From Streptomyces achromogenes (GTDB lineage Bacteria; Actinomycetota; Actinomycetes; Streptomycetales; Streptomycetaceae), in contig NZ_JAUSYH010000001.1 in the NCBI RefSeq assembly GCF_030816715.1, positions 7,502,001-7,566,000 on the forward strand: 64,000 nucleotides of DNA. Direction: 5' to 3'. The notes beneath the pieces are model-generated. The model was not told where the DNA came from. It did not search any database and was given only the letters and a program-made list of their open reading frames with translations. Position numbers and translations under genes: made by a program. Shown piece after piece: positions 15,881 to 24,069 of the stretch. How positions within the stretch are numbered: position 1 is the first letter of the stretch; the number at the start of each line of letters is the position of its first letter.

Positions 15881-16813
15881 GTCGAGGACCAGCTTCCCGC
15901 CCTGGCACCGGGACACACAGATCATCATGGTCTCCCCGGCCTCCCGTTCCTCGGCGGTGAGCACCGAGTCGCGGTGCTCGGGCACGCCGTCCAGCACATC
16001 GGTCTCACAGGTGCCGCAGGTGCCCTCGGTGCAGGAGAAGAGCACCTCGACGCCGGCCGCGCGCACCGTGTCCAGCACGGACACGCCCGGCGCGACCGTC
16101 ACCGTACGGCCGCTCTGCGCGAGCTCGACCTCGAACTCCACGTCCGTGCCCGTGGGTTGATCCTTGGCCTGGAACCGCTCGACGTGCAGCGCCCCGGCCG
16201 GGCAGCGCTCCTCCACCGCGTCCAGCAGCGGACCGGGGCCACAGCAGTAGACGAGGGCGTCCTCGGGCAGCTCGTCGAGCACCGAGCCGAGGTCCAGCAG
16301 ACCGGTCTCGTCCTGGGGCGCGACCGTGACCCGTTCGCCGTACCGCGCCAACTCTCCCGTGAACGCCATGGAGTCGCGGGTGCGGCCGCCGTACAGCAGA
16401 GTCCACTCGGCGCCCGCCGCCTCGGCGGCCGCCAGCATCGGCAGGACGGGCGTGATCCCGATGCCGCCCGCGATGAACCGGTAACGGGCCGCCGGGCGCA
16501 GGGCGAAGTGGTTGCGCGGACCGCGCACCCGGAGCTTGTCGCCCTCCCTCACCTCCTCGTGCACATGAGCCGACCCGCCCCGCCCGGCCGGCTCGCGCAG
16601 CACCGCTATCCGCCAGGCGCTCCGGTCGGCCGGGTCGCCGCAGAGCGAGTACTGCCGCTCCAGGTCCGGCCCGAGGGCCACGTCGACGTGGGCGCCGGGC
16701 TCCCAGGCCGCGAGCGGCTCGCCCAGGGGATGGCGCAGGGTGAGCGCGAGCACGCCGTCGGCCGCGAACTCCCTCCGTTCTACGACGAGTTCGACTTCCT
16801 GGACGTCACTCAT
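15875..16813 (-). CDS. Rieske oxygenase reductase component (VanB/PDR type)
   Basis: The 312-residue protein passes electrons from NADH or NADPH to the adjacent Rieske oxygenase. In order it has an FMN-binding barrel (LERQYSLCGDP, residues about 52-62), a nicotinamide-binding domain (FIAGGIGITPVLPML, YCCGPGPLLDAVE) and a C-terminal plant-type [2Fe-2S] domain with FSCTEGTCGTCETDVL and a fourth Cys in MICVSRCQ. This order is that of phthalate dioxygenase reductase and vanillate demethylase reductase. Its ATG at 16813 overlaps the stop of the 58-residue gene by 8 nt. It is the last gene of the operon. Confidence 0.92.
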   Translation of the reverse strand: MSDVQEVELVVERREFAADGVLALTLRHPLGEPLAAWEPGAHVDVALGPDLERQYSLCGDPADRSAWRIAVLREPAGRGGSAHVHEEVREGDKLRVRGPRNHFALRPAARYRFIAGGIGITPVLPMLAAAEAAGAEWTLLYGGRTRDSMAFTGELARYGERVTVAPQDETGLLDLGSVLDELPEDALVYCCGPGPLLDAVEERCPAGALHVERFQAKDQPTGTDVEFEVELAQSGRTVTVAPGVSVLDTVRAAGVEVLFSCTEGTCGTCETDVLDGVPEHRDSVLTAEEREAGETMMICVSRCQGGKLVLDL

Positions 16814-16982
16814 GAGGTGCTCCCTTCCGCGGCTCGTGACCTTGGGGGTGGGCGAGCATCCACTCCCACATCACCACCGGGTCCTGCTCGGTGTGCTCGG
16901 CTCCGCAGTGGCAGGTGCCGTGCAGGACGTCGGTGCCCGGCAGCCAGTCGATGCGGTAGACCTCGCCGGTGGGGCTGCTCAC
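16806..16982 (-). CDS. 58-residue Cys/His protein inside the Rieske operon
   Basis: A small protein encoded between oxygenase and reductase, overlapping the oxygenase stop by 4 nt and the reductase start by 8 nt, which argues strongly that it is translated. The sequence contains GTCHCGAEHTEQDP and MWEWMLAHPQGH, so two Cys and four His are clustered and could bind metal or assist iron-sulfur assembly. There is no signal peptide. I do not recognise a named family; similar small proteins accompany some Streptomyces Rieske operons from memory, but no function is known to me. Confidence 0.75.
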   Translation of the reverse strand: MSSPTGEVYRIDWLPGTDVLHGTCHCGAEHTEQDPVVMWEWMLAHPQGHEPRKGAPHE

Positions 16983-18046
16983 AGGACCCGCTCCGCCGGC
17001 TTGTCGCCCTCCTCCACCAGCCGGGCGAGGATGCGGCGGGCGGCGAGACCGCCGGTGTCGATGTTGATGCTCAGCTCCTGGTAGCCGGACCGCTCCGACC
17101 CCAGCGTCCGCTGCAGGAGGTTGAGGGCGTCGACGTCCTGCATGACCACCGTGTGGTTGTTGCCGCGCAGGAACCCGGTGACCTCGTCGTCGTCCGTCGC
17201 CCAGTCCCGCGAGACCATCCAGAAGTCGTACACCTTGCCGTCGGCGGACGGGGTGATCGCGTACGTGATCTCGGTGTGGAACCCGTTCGGGTCGCTCCCG
17301 TCGGCCTCCGGCAGCACGCCCACCGGCGCGATGCGGCTGTGCAGCAGATACAGGCACGGCGCGTGGTACTCGATGTCCTGCCATCGGGTGATCCGGCCCT
17401 CGATGCCGGTCGAACGGGCGTAGAAGGGCGGGCATTCGGCGTCGTCCATGTGCCGGCTCACCCGGACGATCCCGGCGCCCTCGTCGACCTCGGTGGTGAT
17501 CGGCGTCTCGGCGACCTCGGGCGTGCCGATGTAACCGCCGTGCAGATACGTCTCGTGGGACAGGTCGAGGAGGTTGTCGACGAGCAGCCCGTAGTCCGCG
17601 TCGATGGGCTCCATGCCGCGCACGGTCGTCCAGCCGGGGGCGTCCAGGTGCCGGGCGCGCGGGATGGTCCGCGGGTCGGCGAGCGCCGGGTCGCCGATCC
17701 ACACCCACACCAGGGAGTCCTGCTCGACGACCGGGTAGGCGGTGACCCGGGCGGTGCGCGGGATGCGCTTCTGCCCCGGCACGTACACGCAGGCGCCGGT
17801 CGTGTCGTAGGTGAACCCGTGGTAGCCGCACACGATCCGGTCGCCGTCCAGGCGGCTCTCGGAGAGCGGGAACCGGCGGTGCACGCACCGGTCGTGCAGC
17901 GCGACCGGCGTGCCGTCCTCCTCGGTCCGGTAGAAGACCAGCGGCTCCCCGAGGATCGTCCGCCCGAGCAGCTCCTCGCGTCCGACCTCGTGACTGTAGG
18001 CGGCGACGTACCACTGGTTCCTGGCGAAGGCGGTCATGTGAGGCAT
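16979..18046 (-). CDS. Rieske non-heme iron oxygenase, vanillate O-demethylase type
   Basis: The 355-residue oxygenase has an N-terminal Rieske domain with Cys54-x-His56 and Cys73-x2-His76 (DRCVHRRFPL, IVCGYHGFTYD). A catalytic domain follows with the mononuclear-iron ligands in DNLLDLSHETYLHGG. Sequence style (NQWYVAAYSHEVG, LVFYRTEEDG) is that of VanA-like aromatic O-demethylases, which turn vanillate or similar methoxyaromatics into protocatechuate plus formaldehyde. The ATG at 18046 was chosen from homology, with a weak GGGAA upstream; ATG 18037 is the alternative. The first gene of a three-gene operon. A product of this kind could feed the pca operon 10 kb away, and the zinc dehydrogenase at 34079 might handle formaldehyde; both links are inference. 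Confidence 0.88.
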   Translation of the reverse strand: MPHMTAFARNQWYVAAYSHEVGREELLGRTILGEPLVFYRTEEDGTPVALHDRCVHRRFPLSESRLDGDRIVCGYHGFTYDTTGACVYVPGQKRIPRTARVTAYPVVEQDSLVWVWIGDPALADPRTIPRARHLDAPGWTTVRGMEPIDADYGLLVDNLLDLSHETYLHGGYIGTPEVAETPITTEVDEGAGIVRVSRHMDDAECPPFYARSTGIEGRITRWQDIEYHAPCLYLLHSRIAPVGVLPEADGSDPNGFHTEITYAITPSADGKVYDFWMVSRDWATDDDEVTGFLRGNNHTVVMQDVDALNLLQRTLGSERSGYQELSINIDTGGLAARRILARLVEEGDKPAERVL

Positions 18047-18249
18047 GGGGGTTCCCGTCCCTGTCGGCGGGGCGCCGTCGCCCCGCGTGCCGTGGTTGGA
18101 AACAGGGTCGTGAGGCGCGTGGTCAGTGCGCAAGGAGGCTTCTGCCAGGCGGAAGTGCATCTACGAAAGAGCTGGTCAGAGACTGGCCCAGCTCGTCCCG
18201 CCGACGGACGGCGCGATCTCCGATCATCTCCCGCCCGGCATGCCCAGTG

Positions 18250-18530
18250 CTCGCCCGGCTCGGGGACGTGCCGGTCGCCGTGTTCGCGGCGGACTGGCAA
18301 CCGGCGTGGTGGAACCGTGGGTGGGCCGCCCTGCTCGGCGACCCCTGCGCCGCGCCACCGTCACTGCGCAACTTCGCCCGCGACAGGTTCCCGGTGGACG
18401 CCGGCCGTGCCCACTCGCGCTGTGGCCGGTGACCGAGGCGGACCGCGACGCCACCGACGCCGCCGTCGTCTCCGACCTGCGCCGCGCCACCGGCCGCTTC
18501 CCTCAGGACGCCCGCTTGCCACGCCGGCCG
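18250..18530 (+). pseudogene. relic of an MmyB-type regulator
   Basis: One frame reads LARLGDVPVAVFAADWQPAW then NRGWAALLGDPCAAPPSLRN and ARDRFPVDAG, the start of an MmyB ligand-binding domain. Near 18415 the homology moves to another frame (LALWPVTEADRDATDAAVVS, DLRRATGRFPQDARL). No HTH precedes it and the domain ends early, so the gene has lost both ends and suffered at least one frameshift. It is divergent from the Rieske oxygenase gene, where a pathway regulator would be expected. The operon may therefore have lost its local control. Confidence 0.75.
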
Positions 18531-18711
18531 AATGATGCCATGTGAATCGATTCCACCCGGTCGGGGTGCCCCTTGCTGCCGCCATGCGCTCGCTTCCCCC
18601 CGGCCCGCATTCGGCGGTGCGTGCCTGGACCGGTGGTCGCGGTGAACGTGCGAGGAGTGCCGGATCGCGGGGGCTGGTCGGGTCCCGGTGGGCGCGGGGT
18701 AGTGTGCCCCG

Positions 18712-19530
18712 GTGAACACGCATTCGAACACGCCTGCAGGCTGGTATCCCGATCCGCACGGAGCGGCCCAGACCCTGCGTTACTGGGACGGCGCCCAGTG
18801 GACCGAGCAGACCCACGCCGAGGGCAAGGGCGGCCCCGTCCCGCAGATACCGCAGCAGGCGGGGCCCGACGCCCGGGTCCAGCGCCAGGTGCAGCAGCAG
18901 GCCGGCGTCGCGCCGAGCGGTCCCGGCGGCGGCTCCCTGTTCAGCGAGCCGGTGCTGGTGGTGAACCAGAAGGCGAAGCTGATCGAACTCACCAACGAGT
19001 ACAAGGTGATGGACCAGCAGGGCAACCAGCTCGGCTCGGTGGTCCAGGTCGGCCAGAGCACGCTGCGCAAGATCGTGCGCTTCCTCGCCAGCATCGACCA
19101 GTACCTGACGCAACGACTGGAGATCCGCGACGCCCACGGGCAGCCGGTGCTGCTGCTGACCCGTCCGGCGAAGATCTTCAAGTCGCGGGTGCTGGTGACC
19201 CGTCCCGACGGGCAGCCGGTCGGCGAGATCGTCCAGCAGAACGTCTTCGGGAAGATCAACTTCGCGATCAACGCGGAGGGCCGACAGGTCGGCGCCATCA
19301 AGGCGGAGAACTGGCGGGCGTGGAACTTCGCGATCGTCGACCACGCGGACAACGAGGTCGCCCGGATCACCAAGACCTGGGAAGGCCTCGCCAAGACGAT
19401 GTTCACCACCGCGGACAACTACGTCCTGCAGATCCACTACCAGCTGCCCGAGCCGCTGCTGAGCCTGGTCGTCGCCACGGCCCTGACCGTCGACACCGCG
19501 CTCAAGCAGGACGCGCGCGGTTTCGGCTGA
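18712..19530 (+). CDS. DUF2510 - scramblase/LURP-like domain protein
   Basis: A 272-residue protein with an N-terminal DUF2510 motif (AGWYPDPHG...LRYWDGAQWTEQ), a Gln/Gly-rich linker and a C-terminal domain of the phospholipid scramblase/Tubby-like beta-barrel group (LFSEPVLVVNQKAKL, YKVMDQQGNQLGSV, KSRVLVTRPDGQPVGE). These domains bind lipids or membranes in relatives. No membrane helix is clear except the moderately hydrophobic LLSLVVATALTVD near the end. The GTG start is 6 nt after TAGTGT, with no ribosome binding site, so a leaderless transcript is likely. It converges on the DMT transporter gene across a hairpin. Confidence 0.8.
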   Translation: MNTHSNTPAGWYPDPHGAAQTLRYWDGAQWTEQTHAEGKGGPVPQIPQQAGPDARVQRQVQQQAGVAPSGPGGGSLFSEPVLVVNQKAKLIELTNEYKVMDQQGNQLGSVVQVGQSTLRKIVRFLASIDQYLTQRLEIRDAHGQPVLLLTRPAKIFKSRVLVTRPDGQPVGEIVQQNVFGKINFAINAEGRQVGAIKAENWRAWNFAIVDHADNEVARITKTWEGLAKTMFTTADNYVLQIHYQLPEPLLSLVVATALTVDTALKQDARGFG

Positions 19531-19575
19531 CCCTCCCGGCGGACGCGCGCGGGGCGCGGCTCACACCCTCCGCGC

Positions 19576-19608
19576 CCGGGTGGCACGTTCCCGGAAGGTG
19601 CCACCCGG
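19576..19608. terminator. bidirectional terminator, 11-bp stem
   Basis: CCGGGTGGCAC and GTGCCACCCGG pair perfectly around an 11-nt loop between the convergent DUF2510/scramblase and DMT genes. It is 46 nt after the first stop and 8 nt before the second. Confidence 0.75.
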
Positions 19609-19615
19609 CCGCGCC

Positions 19616-20647
19616 TCACAACGGGGTGAGGTGCTCCGGGCCGGTCGTCGGCCGGGGGAGCAGCGCCGGTTCGGCGGACGCCGTCTCCGGCCGCAGTGCC
19701 AGCACCGCCGCCACGGGGTGTTCCTCATCCGCGACGGACTCCGTGACGTATGCGGGGACGGGCTCCGTGACGGACTCCGTGACGTACGCGGGGACGGGCT
19801 CCGTGACGGACTCCGTGACGGCCGCCGGGTGCGGCGCTGCCCGCGACAGCAGCACCACGCCCCGCCCCGCCAGCCCTGCTCCCGCGAGGGCGAGGAGCAG
19901 CCCCGCGAGCCCTCCCTGGAGCCGTTCGCCGAGGAGCGCGAGGCCGATCGCCGCGGCGGCCACCGGGTTGGCCAGCGTCACCATGGCCAGCGGGGCGCCG
20001 AGACCGTCCCGGTAGGCGGTCTGCGACAGCAGCAGTCCGCCCGTCGCGAAGGCCGCGACCAGCAGTGCCATCCCGATCACCGGCGGGCTCAGCAGCGAAC
20101 CCGAGCGGTCCGTCGCGGCCACCGTCACCGTCTGGGTGAGCGCCGAGGCGACGCCCGAGGCGAAGCCGGAGGCCGTCGCGTGCCGCAGCCCCGGACGGGC
20201 GCCGCGCCGGGCCAGCAGCCCGATCAGCACGGCCGTGGCCCCTGCCACGGCCACCGCCTCGGGCCCACTCAGGACGTCTTCCGGGGCCGGCCCCGAAGCC
20301 GTGACCAGGATCGCGGCCAGGCCGGCCAGGGTGAGGGCGGTGCCCCGCCACTCGGCGGCGCTCACCCGGCGTCCCGCGACCCGCGCGCCCATCGGCACCG
20401 CCGCCACCAGGGTGAGCGCGCCGAGCGGCTGCACCACGGTGAGCGGGCCGTACTTCAGGGCCACGACGTGCAGCAGCGCGGCGCCGGCGTTCAGCCCCAC
20501 TGAGCACCACCAGGCCCCGTTGCCGAGCAGACGGGCCAGGCCGGAGCCCGGGTGCCGGGAGGCGAGCCGTTCCTGGGCGACCGCGGCGGCCGCGTACGCG
20601 ACGGCCGAGAACAGGGAGAGGACGACGGCGATCAGGGTGGCGTTCAT
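19616..20647 (-). CDS. DMT-superfamily (EamA-like) transporter
   Basis: A 343-residue membrane protein with about ten predicted helices (LIAVVLSLFSAVAYAAAAVA at the start, then further hydrophobic segments such as VVQPLGALTLVAAVP and VIGMALLVAAFATGGLLL) in the two-repeat pattern of drug/metabolite transporters. The C-terminal cytoplasmic tail is unusual: a 12-residue unit VTESVTEPVPAY is present twice, encoded by two tandem 36-bp repeats. The ATG at 20647 overlaps the stop of the PAP2 gene by 4 nt. The cargo is unknown. The divergent TetR gene suggests induction by a small molecule. Confidence 0.85.
   Translation of the reverse strand: MNATLIAVVLSLFSAVAYAAAAVAQERLASRHPGSGLARLLGNGAWWCSVGLNAGAALLHVVALKYGPLTVVQPLGALTLVAAVPMGARVAGRRVSAAEWRGTALTLAGLAAILVTASGPAPEDVLSGPEAVAVAGATAVLIGLLARRGARPGLRHATASGFASGVASALTQTVTVAATDRSGSLLSPPVIGMALLVAAFATGGLLLSQTAYRDGLGAPLAMVTLANPVAAAAIGLALLGERLQGGLAGLLLALAGAGLAGRGVVLLSRAAPHPAAVTESVTEPVPAYVTESVTEPVPAYVTESVADEEHPVAAVLALRPETASAEPALLPRPTTGPEHLTPL
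19743..19814. repeat. two tandem 36-bp coding repeats
   Basis: Units 19743-19778 and 19779-19814 differ at one position (T/C). They encode the VTESVTEPVPAY repeat in the tail of the DMT transporter, and partial units flank both ends. Confidence 0.85.
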
Positions 20648-21450
20648 CGGCCCGCTCCGACTAGGACCCGCCGCTCGGCGGGGACGAGTTCGCGCGCGTC
20701 GCGTCCGCCCGCGGTGTCCGTGGTGGCCGTGCGCCGGGGCGCTTGGATCAGCGCCAGCGCCGCACCGAGCAGGGCGGCCGCGGCGATCGCGTCGAGCCAG
20801 TAGTGGTTCGCCGTGCCCACGATCACCAGCAGGGTGAGCAGCGGGTGCAGCAGCCACAGCCACCGCCACCGTGACCGGGTGGCGACGATCAGGCCGATCG
20901 CCACCATCAGCGCCCAGCCGAAGTGCAGCGAGGGCATCGCCGCGAACTGGTTGGACAGGTGGTCCGTCTGCGGTGGGCCGTAGACGGACGGCCCGTACAC
21001 GCGCGCGGTGTCCACCAGGCCTGTCGCCGCCAGCATCCGCGGCGGGGCGAGCGGGAACGCCAGATGCAGCAGCAGGGCGGCGGCGGTCACCGCGGCCAGC
21101 ACCCGCCGCGACCAGGTGTAGTGCGCCGGGCGGCGCAGGTACAGCCAGACCAGGAAGGCCAGGGTGGCCGGGAAGTGCACGGTCGCGTAGTAGGCGTTGG
21201 CGGCTTCGGCCAGGCCGTCGCCGTGCAGCAGCAGGGACTGCACGGCGCCCTCGCCGGGCAGGTGCAGCCACCGCTCGGCGTGCCACACGTCCCGGGCGTC
21301 GCGGAACGCCTCGCCGGTGTGGTCCGCGGCCAGTTGGCGGCCGAGTTTGTAGACGGCGAAGAGACCTGCGACGAGCAGGAGCTCACGGACTACGGGCGGC
21401 CTCGCCGGTGTGACGGGCTCCGCTTCTGCAGGCTCGGTGCGGGCATTCAT
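20644..21450 (-). CDS. PAP2-family membrane phosphatase
   Basis: A 268-residue integral membrane protein with six hydrophobic segments and the PAP2 catalytic motifs PSLHFGWA (His176) and GTANHYWLDA (His216, Asp220). Related proteins are inositol phosphorylceramide synthase-like or undecaprenyl/phosphatidic acid phosphatases; which lipid is used here cannot be told. The N-terminal 25 residues are Glu/Pro-rich and cytoplasmic. The ATG at 21450 lies 8 nt after AAGGGG. It is the first gene of a two-gene operon with the DMT transporter and is divergent from a TetR gene. Confidence 0.87.
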   Translation of the reverse strand: MNARTEPAEAEPVTPARPPVVRELLLVAGLFAVYKLGRQLAADHTGEAFRDARDVWHAERWLHLPGEGAVQSLLLHGDGLAEAANAYYATVHFPATLAFLVWLYLRRPAHYTWSRRVLAAVTAAALLLHLAFPLAPPRMLAATGLVDTARVYGPSVYGPPQTDHLSNQFAAMPSLHFGWALMVAIGLIVATRSRWRWLWLLHPLLTLLVIVGTANHYWLDAIAAAALLGAALALIQAPRRTATTDTAGGRDARELVPAERRVLVGAGR

Positions 21451-21752
21451 CCCCCGGCCCCTTCGCTGACGGCGGTGCGTGTGAGGTGGTAACAGGTGGT
21501 GCAGGTGATGCGGGTGGCGCAGGTCGTCCAGGTGGTGTCGTCGGGCGGTGGCTCGTGCATACACCATCGATACGATGTCGTTCCGATACGTCAGTGTACC
21601 GAAACGAAGCAGTATCGGTACACTGACGTATCGATTGATGTGCGCCACACTGGAGACCGGGCCGATCCGACCGCCGGAGACCGGGCCGATCGGAGGGCCG
21701 CACCGCCTTCGGGCGGGCGCGCCGAGCGGAAGAGAAGCGAGGGGGAGAGCAG
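21451..21752. other. divergent promoter region with operator
   Basis: This 302-nt gap between the PAP2/DMT operon and the TetR gene carries the long inverted repeat at 21584-21633, a smaller palindrome CATCG-ATA-CGATG (21565-21577) and a degenerate GGTG-rich stretch. No gene is supported. Confidence 0.6.
21584..21633. promoter_or_regulatory. 19-bp perfect inverted repeat, TetR operator candidate
   Basis: CGATACGTCAGTGTACCGA (21584-21602) recurs as its exact reverse complement TCGGTACACTGACGTATCG (21615-21633) with a 12-nt spacer. It lies in an AT-richer island between the PAP2/DMT operon and the divergent TetR gene. It could bind two regulator dimers or form a cruciform or hairpin. Confidence 0.8.
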
Positions 21753-22427
21753 ATGACGTCGCAGGCCGCGGACGGACCGGAGTCGGCCGCCGCCACGCGC
21801 CGCTCGAAGATCACGCCCGAGCGGGAGCAGGAGTTCTTCGACGCCGTGCTCGACCAGGTCCGTGAATGCGGTTACGAAGCCGTGACCATGGAGGGCGTCG
21901 CGGCGAGCACCCGCTGCAGCAAGTCCACGCTCTACCGGCAGTGGAAGACCAAGCCGCAGTTCGTCGTCGCCGCCCTGCGCTCCCGCCGCCAGGCCCGGCT
22001 GACCGGCATCGACACCGGCTCGCTCGCCGGGGACCTGCGCGAGGCCGCGCGGGCCGCCGGGCGCTGGTCCACCCACGACACCACGCTGATGCAGGCCCTC
22101 GGTCACGCGGTCACCGGCGACCAGGAACTCGCCCGTGCGCTGCGGGAGGCGATCGTCGCCCCGGAGATCGACGCGCTCCGGCAGATCCTGCGGCGCGGGG
22201 TGGAACGCGGCGAGATCGCCGGCGACCATCCGGCGCTGGAGTACGTCCCCGCGCAGCTGTTCGGGGTGATCCGCGCCCGTCCGGTCGTCGACGGGGAGTA
22301 CGCGGACGGGGAGTACCTGCTGCGTTTCGTGGAGGCCGCCGTGCTGCCGGCTCTGGGCCTCGTCCCTCGCTCCGGCGGCGACCTGCCGGCCGGGGGACCG
22401 GCCGGGGCCGCTCCGAGGCCGGCCTGA
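21753..22427 (+). CDS. TetR-family regulator of the PAP2/DMT operon
   Basis: The 224-residue protein has a TetR N-terminal HTH (EFFDAVLDQVRECGYEAVTM, then EGVAASTRCSKSTLYRQWK, about residues 29-68) and a C-terminal TetR_C ligand domain of the AcrR C-33 type (LREAIVAPEIDALRQIL). The ATG at 21753 follows GAGGGGGAGAG by 4 nt. It is divergent from the PAP2/DMT operon, and the 19-bp inverted repeat between them is its probable operator. The effector is likely to be a DMT substrate. Confidence 0.92.
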   Translation: MTSQAADGPESAAATRRSKITPEREQEFFDAVLDQVRECGYEAVTMEGVAASTRCSKSTLYRQWKTKPQFVVAALRSRRQARLTGIDTGSLAGDLREAARAAGRWSTHDTTLMQALGHAVTGDQELARALREAIVAPEIDALRQILRRGVERGEIAGDHPALEYVPAQLFGVIRARPVVDGEYADGEYLLRFVEAAVLPALGLVPRSGGDLPAGGPAGAAPRPA

Positions 22428-22607
22428 GACCGAACGGACCCAGGCCGCCGTCCACGGGATGACCGGACGGCGACCTGTATCGCGCCGCACCGTGGGGACG
22501 GGGGCGGCGCGCACCCCCGGCCGGGCGGGGACATCCCTGAACGCAGGGGTGTTCCCGCCCGGCGGGCCGTGTCCCGCCCGGCGTGTCCCGCGGGGCGGGT
22601 CGGGCGC

Positions 22608-23771
22608 TCAGACGTCCTGTCCGCTGCCGCCGCCCGTCGACACCTTGACGCTCTTGGTGATCGTGTCGATGACCGACACGTCCTGATCGGTGTCGAGACC
22701 GAAGCGGAGCACCACGAAGCGCTTGGCGTCCGCCGGCGCCGGGAACGCCAGCGACTCGACATAGCCGTCCGCGCCCTTGCTGGTCACCGCCTTCCAGCGC
22801 ACCAGATAGCCCTTCTGCCCGGCCACCGTCACCGCCTTCGAGGCGAGCACCTGGTGCGAGGTGATCGCGCCGTACGTCGTGCCGCCGTACGACTGCTCGG
22901 CGTTGGCCGCGACGTCCGCCTTCGCGACCTCCTCGGCCGTGGCGCCCTTGCTCCCCAGCGCCTCGGCGGGCGACGAGTACACGCCCCCCTTGGTGCAGGT
23001 CTTGGTGGTGTCGCCCGGGCACTTGTAGGAGGCGTCGGAGACGACCTGGACGCCCACCTGGAGCTGCTGGCCCGACCAGCCCTTCGGGATCGGGATGCTG
23101 ATGCCGTTGAGCGCGTCGGTCACCGAACCGCTCTTGATCGTCGGCGGCTCGGACCCTCCGGGCGAGGACGACGGCCCGTCCGAGCCGCCCGACCCGCCGC
23201 CGTCCTGTCCGTCCGGGCCCCCGGGACCGCCCCGCCCGCCCGGTCCCTGGGCCGTGCCACCGCCGCCGCCCGACTTGTCGTCCTTGGCGAGGGCGTACAC
23301 GCCGACCCCGATGCTGGCGAGGACGGCGACCGCGGCCGCCACGGCTATGCCCGTGCGCAGCCCGCGCCGCCGGCCGGCCGCGGGCGCCGCCGGATACCCC
23401 GGGTAGCCCGCGTATCCGGGGTCCCCCGGATACGCGGGGCCGCTCGCGGGGCCTCCCGGATACGCGGGGCCCCCGGGATACGCGGGGCCGCCCGAGTAGG
23501 CGGGGCCTCCGGGATACGCCGGGGCTCCGGGATACCCCGGGCCCGCGGGGTACGCCGGGCCTGCGGGGTACCCAGGTCGCCCGGCGCCGCCCGGGTGGGC
23601 CGCGGGCGTGCCGTCGGCCGCGGTCTGCGCCGGCGGACCCCAAGCGGCGGCCGAGCCCGCGGCGCGGGTCTGGTCCGTCCATGCCTTGCCGTCCCACCAG
23701 CGTTCGGTGGCGGGACCGTCATTCGTCTGCCCCGGATCGGGATACCACCCGGGAGGAGTCACCTGCGTCAT
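22608..23771 (-). CDS. DUF2510 membrane protein with Gly-Tyr-Pro repeats
   Basis: The 387-residue protein has an N-terminal cytoplasmic DUF2510 motif (TPPGWYPDPGQ...ERWWDGKAWTDQ), a 70-residue region built of PAYPGGPA-like Pro/Gly/Tyr repeats, one transmembrane helix (GIAVAAAVAVLASIGVGVYAL), a Gly/Ser-rich extracellular stalk and an exported domain of about 165 residues (ISIPIPKGWSGQQLQVGVQV...). The outer domain contains two Cys (KCPGDTTKTC) likely to be disulfide bonded. Function is unknown; a cell-surface role is inferred from topology. The ATG at 23771 is 6 nt after TACGGT. Confidence 0.82.
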   Translation of the reverse strand: MTQVTPPGWYPDPGQTNDGPATERWWDGKAWTDQTRAAGSAAAWGPPAQTAADGTPAAHPGGAGRPGYPAGPAYPAGPGYPGAPAYPGGPAYSGGPAYPGGPAYPGGPASGPAYPGDPGYAGYPGYPAAPAAGRRRGLRTGIAVAAAVAVLASIGVGVYALAKDDKSGGGGGTAQGPGGRGGPGGPDGQDGGGSGGSDGPSSSPGGSEPPTIKSGSVTDALNGISIPIPKGWSGQQLQVGVQVVSDASYKCPGDTTKTCTKGGVYSSPAEALGSKGATAEEVAKADVAANAEQSYGGTTYGAITSHQVLASKAVTVAGQKGYLVRWKAVTSKGADGYVESLAFPAPADAKRFVVLRFGLDTDQDVSVIDTITKSVKVSTGGGSGQDV

Positions 23772-24069
23772 ACCCCCACCGTATGAGGCGTCGGTGAGAT
23801 CCGGATGAGAGGGAGGACACTCCGTCGGAACCGGACCCCGACGCCCGGCCGGCCGGGCTCCCTCGGCGTGGCGCGAATTCGACGTCAATTCGGCGCGCGT
23901 CGCTCCCCGTTGACGTCACGGGAGCACTTCTGCAGGCCCGCCGGGCCCTTCGGCGCCGCGACCCGTCACCCGTCGAGGCGGGACCTGCGTGGACCACCCT
24001 CCGCGCGCGCCCTCGGAGAGCTACGCTCGACGTCGGTACGTCGTTCGGGCGACTTGGGGAGGTAGCGGG

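Noticed and set aside
21496-21583. GGTG-rich stretch as a minisatellite
   Set aside because: Units are too degenerate to define a repeat length.
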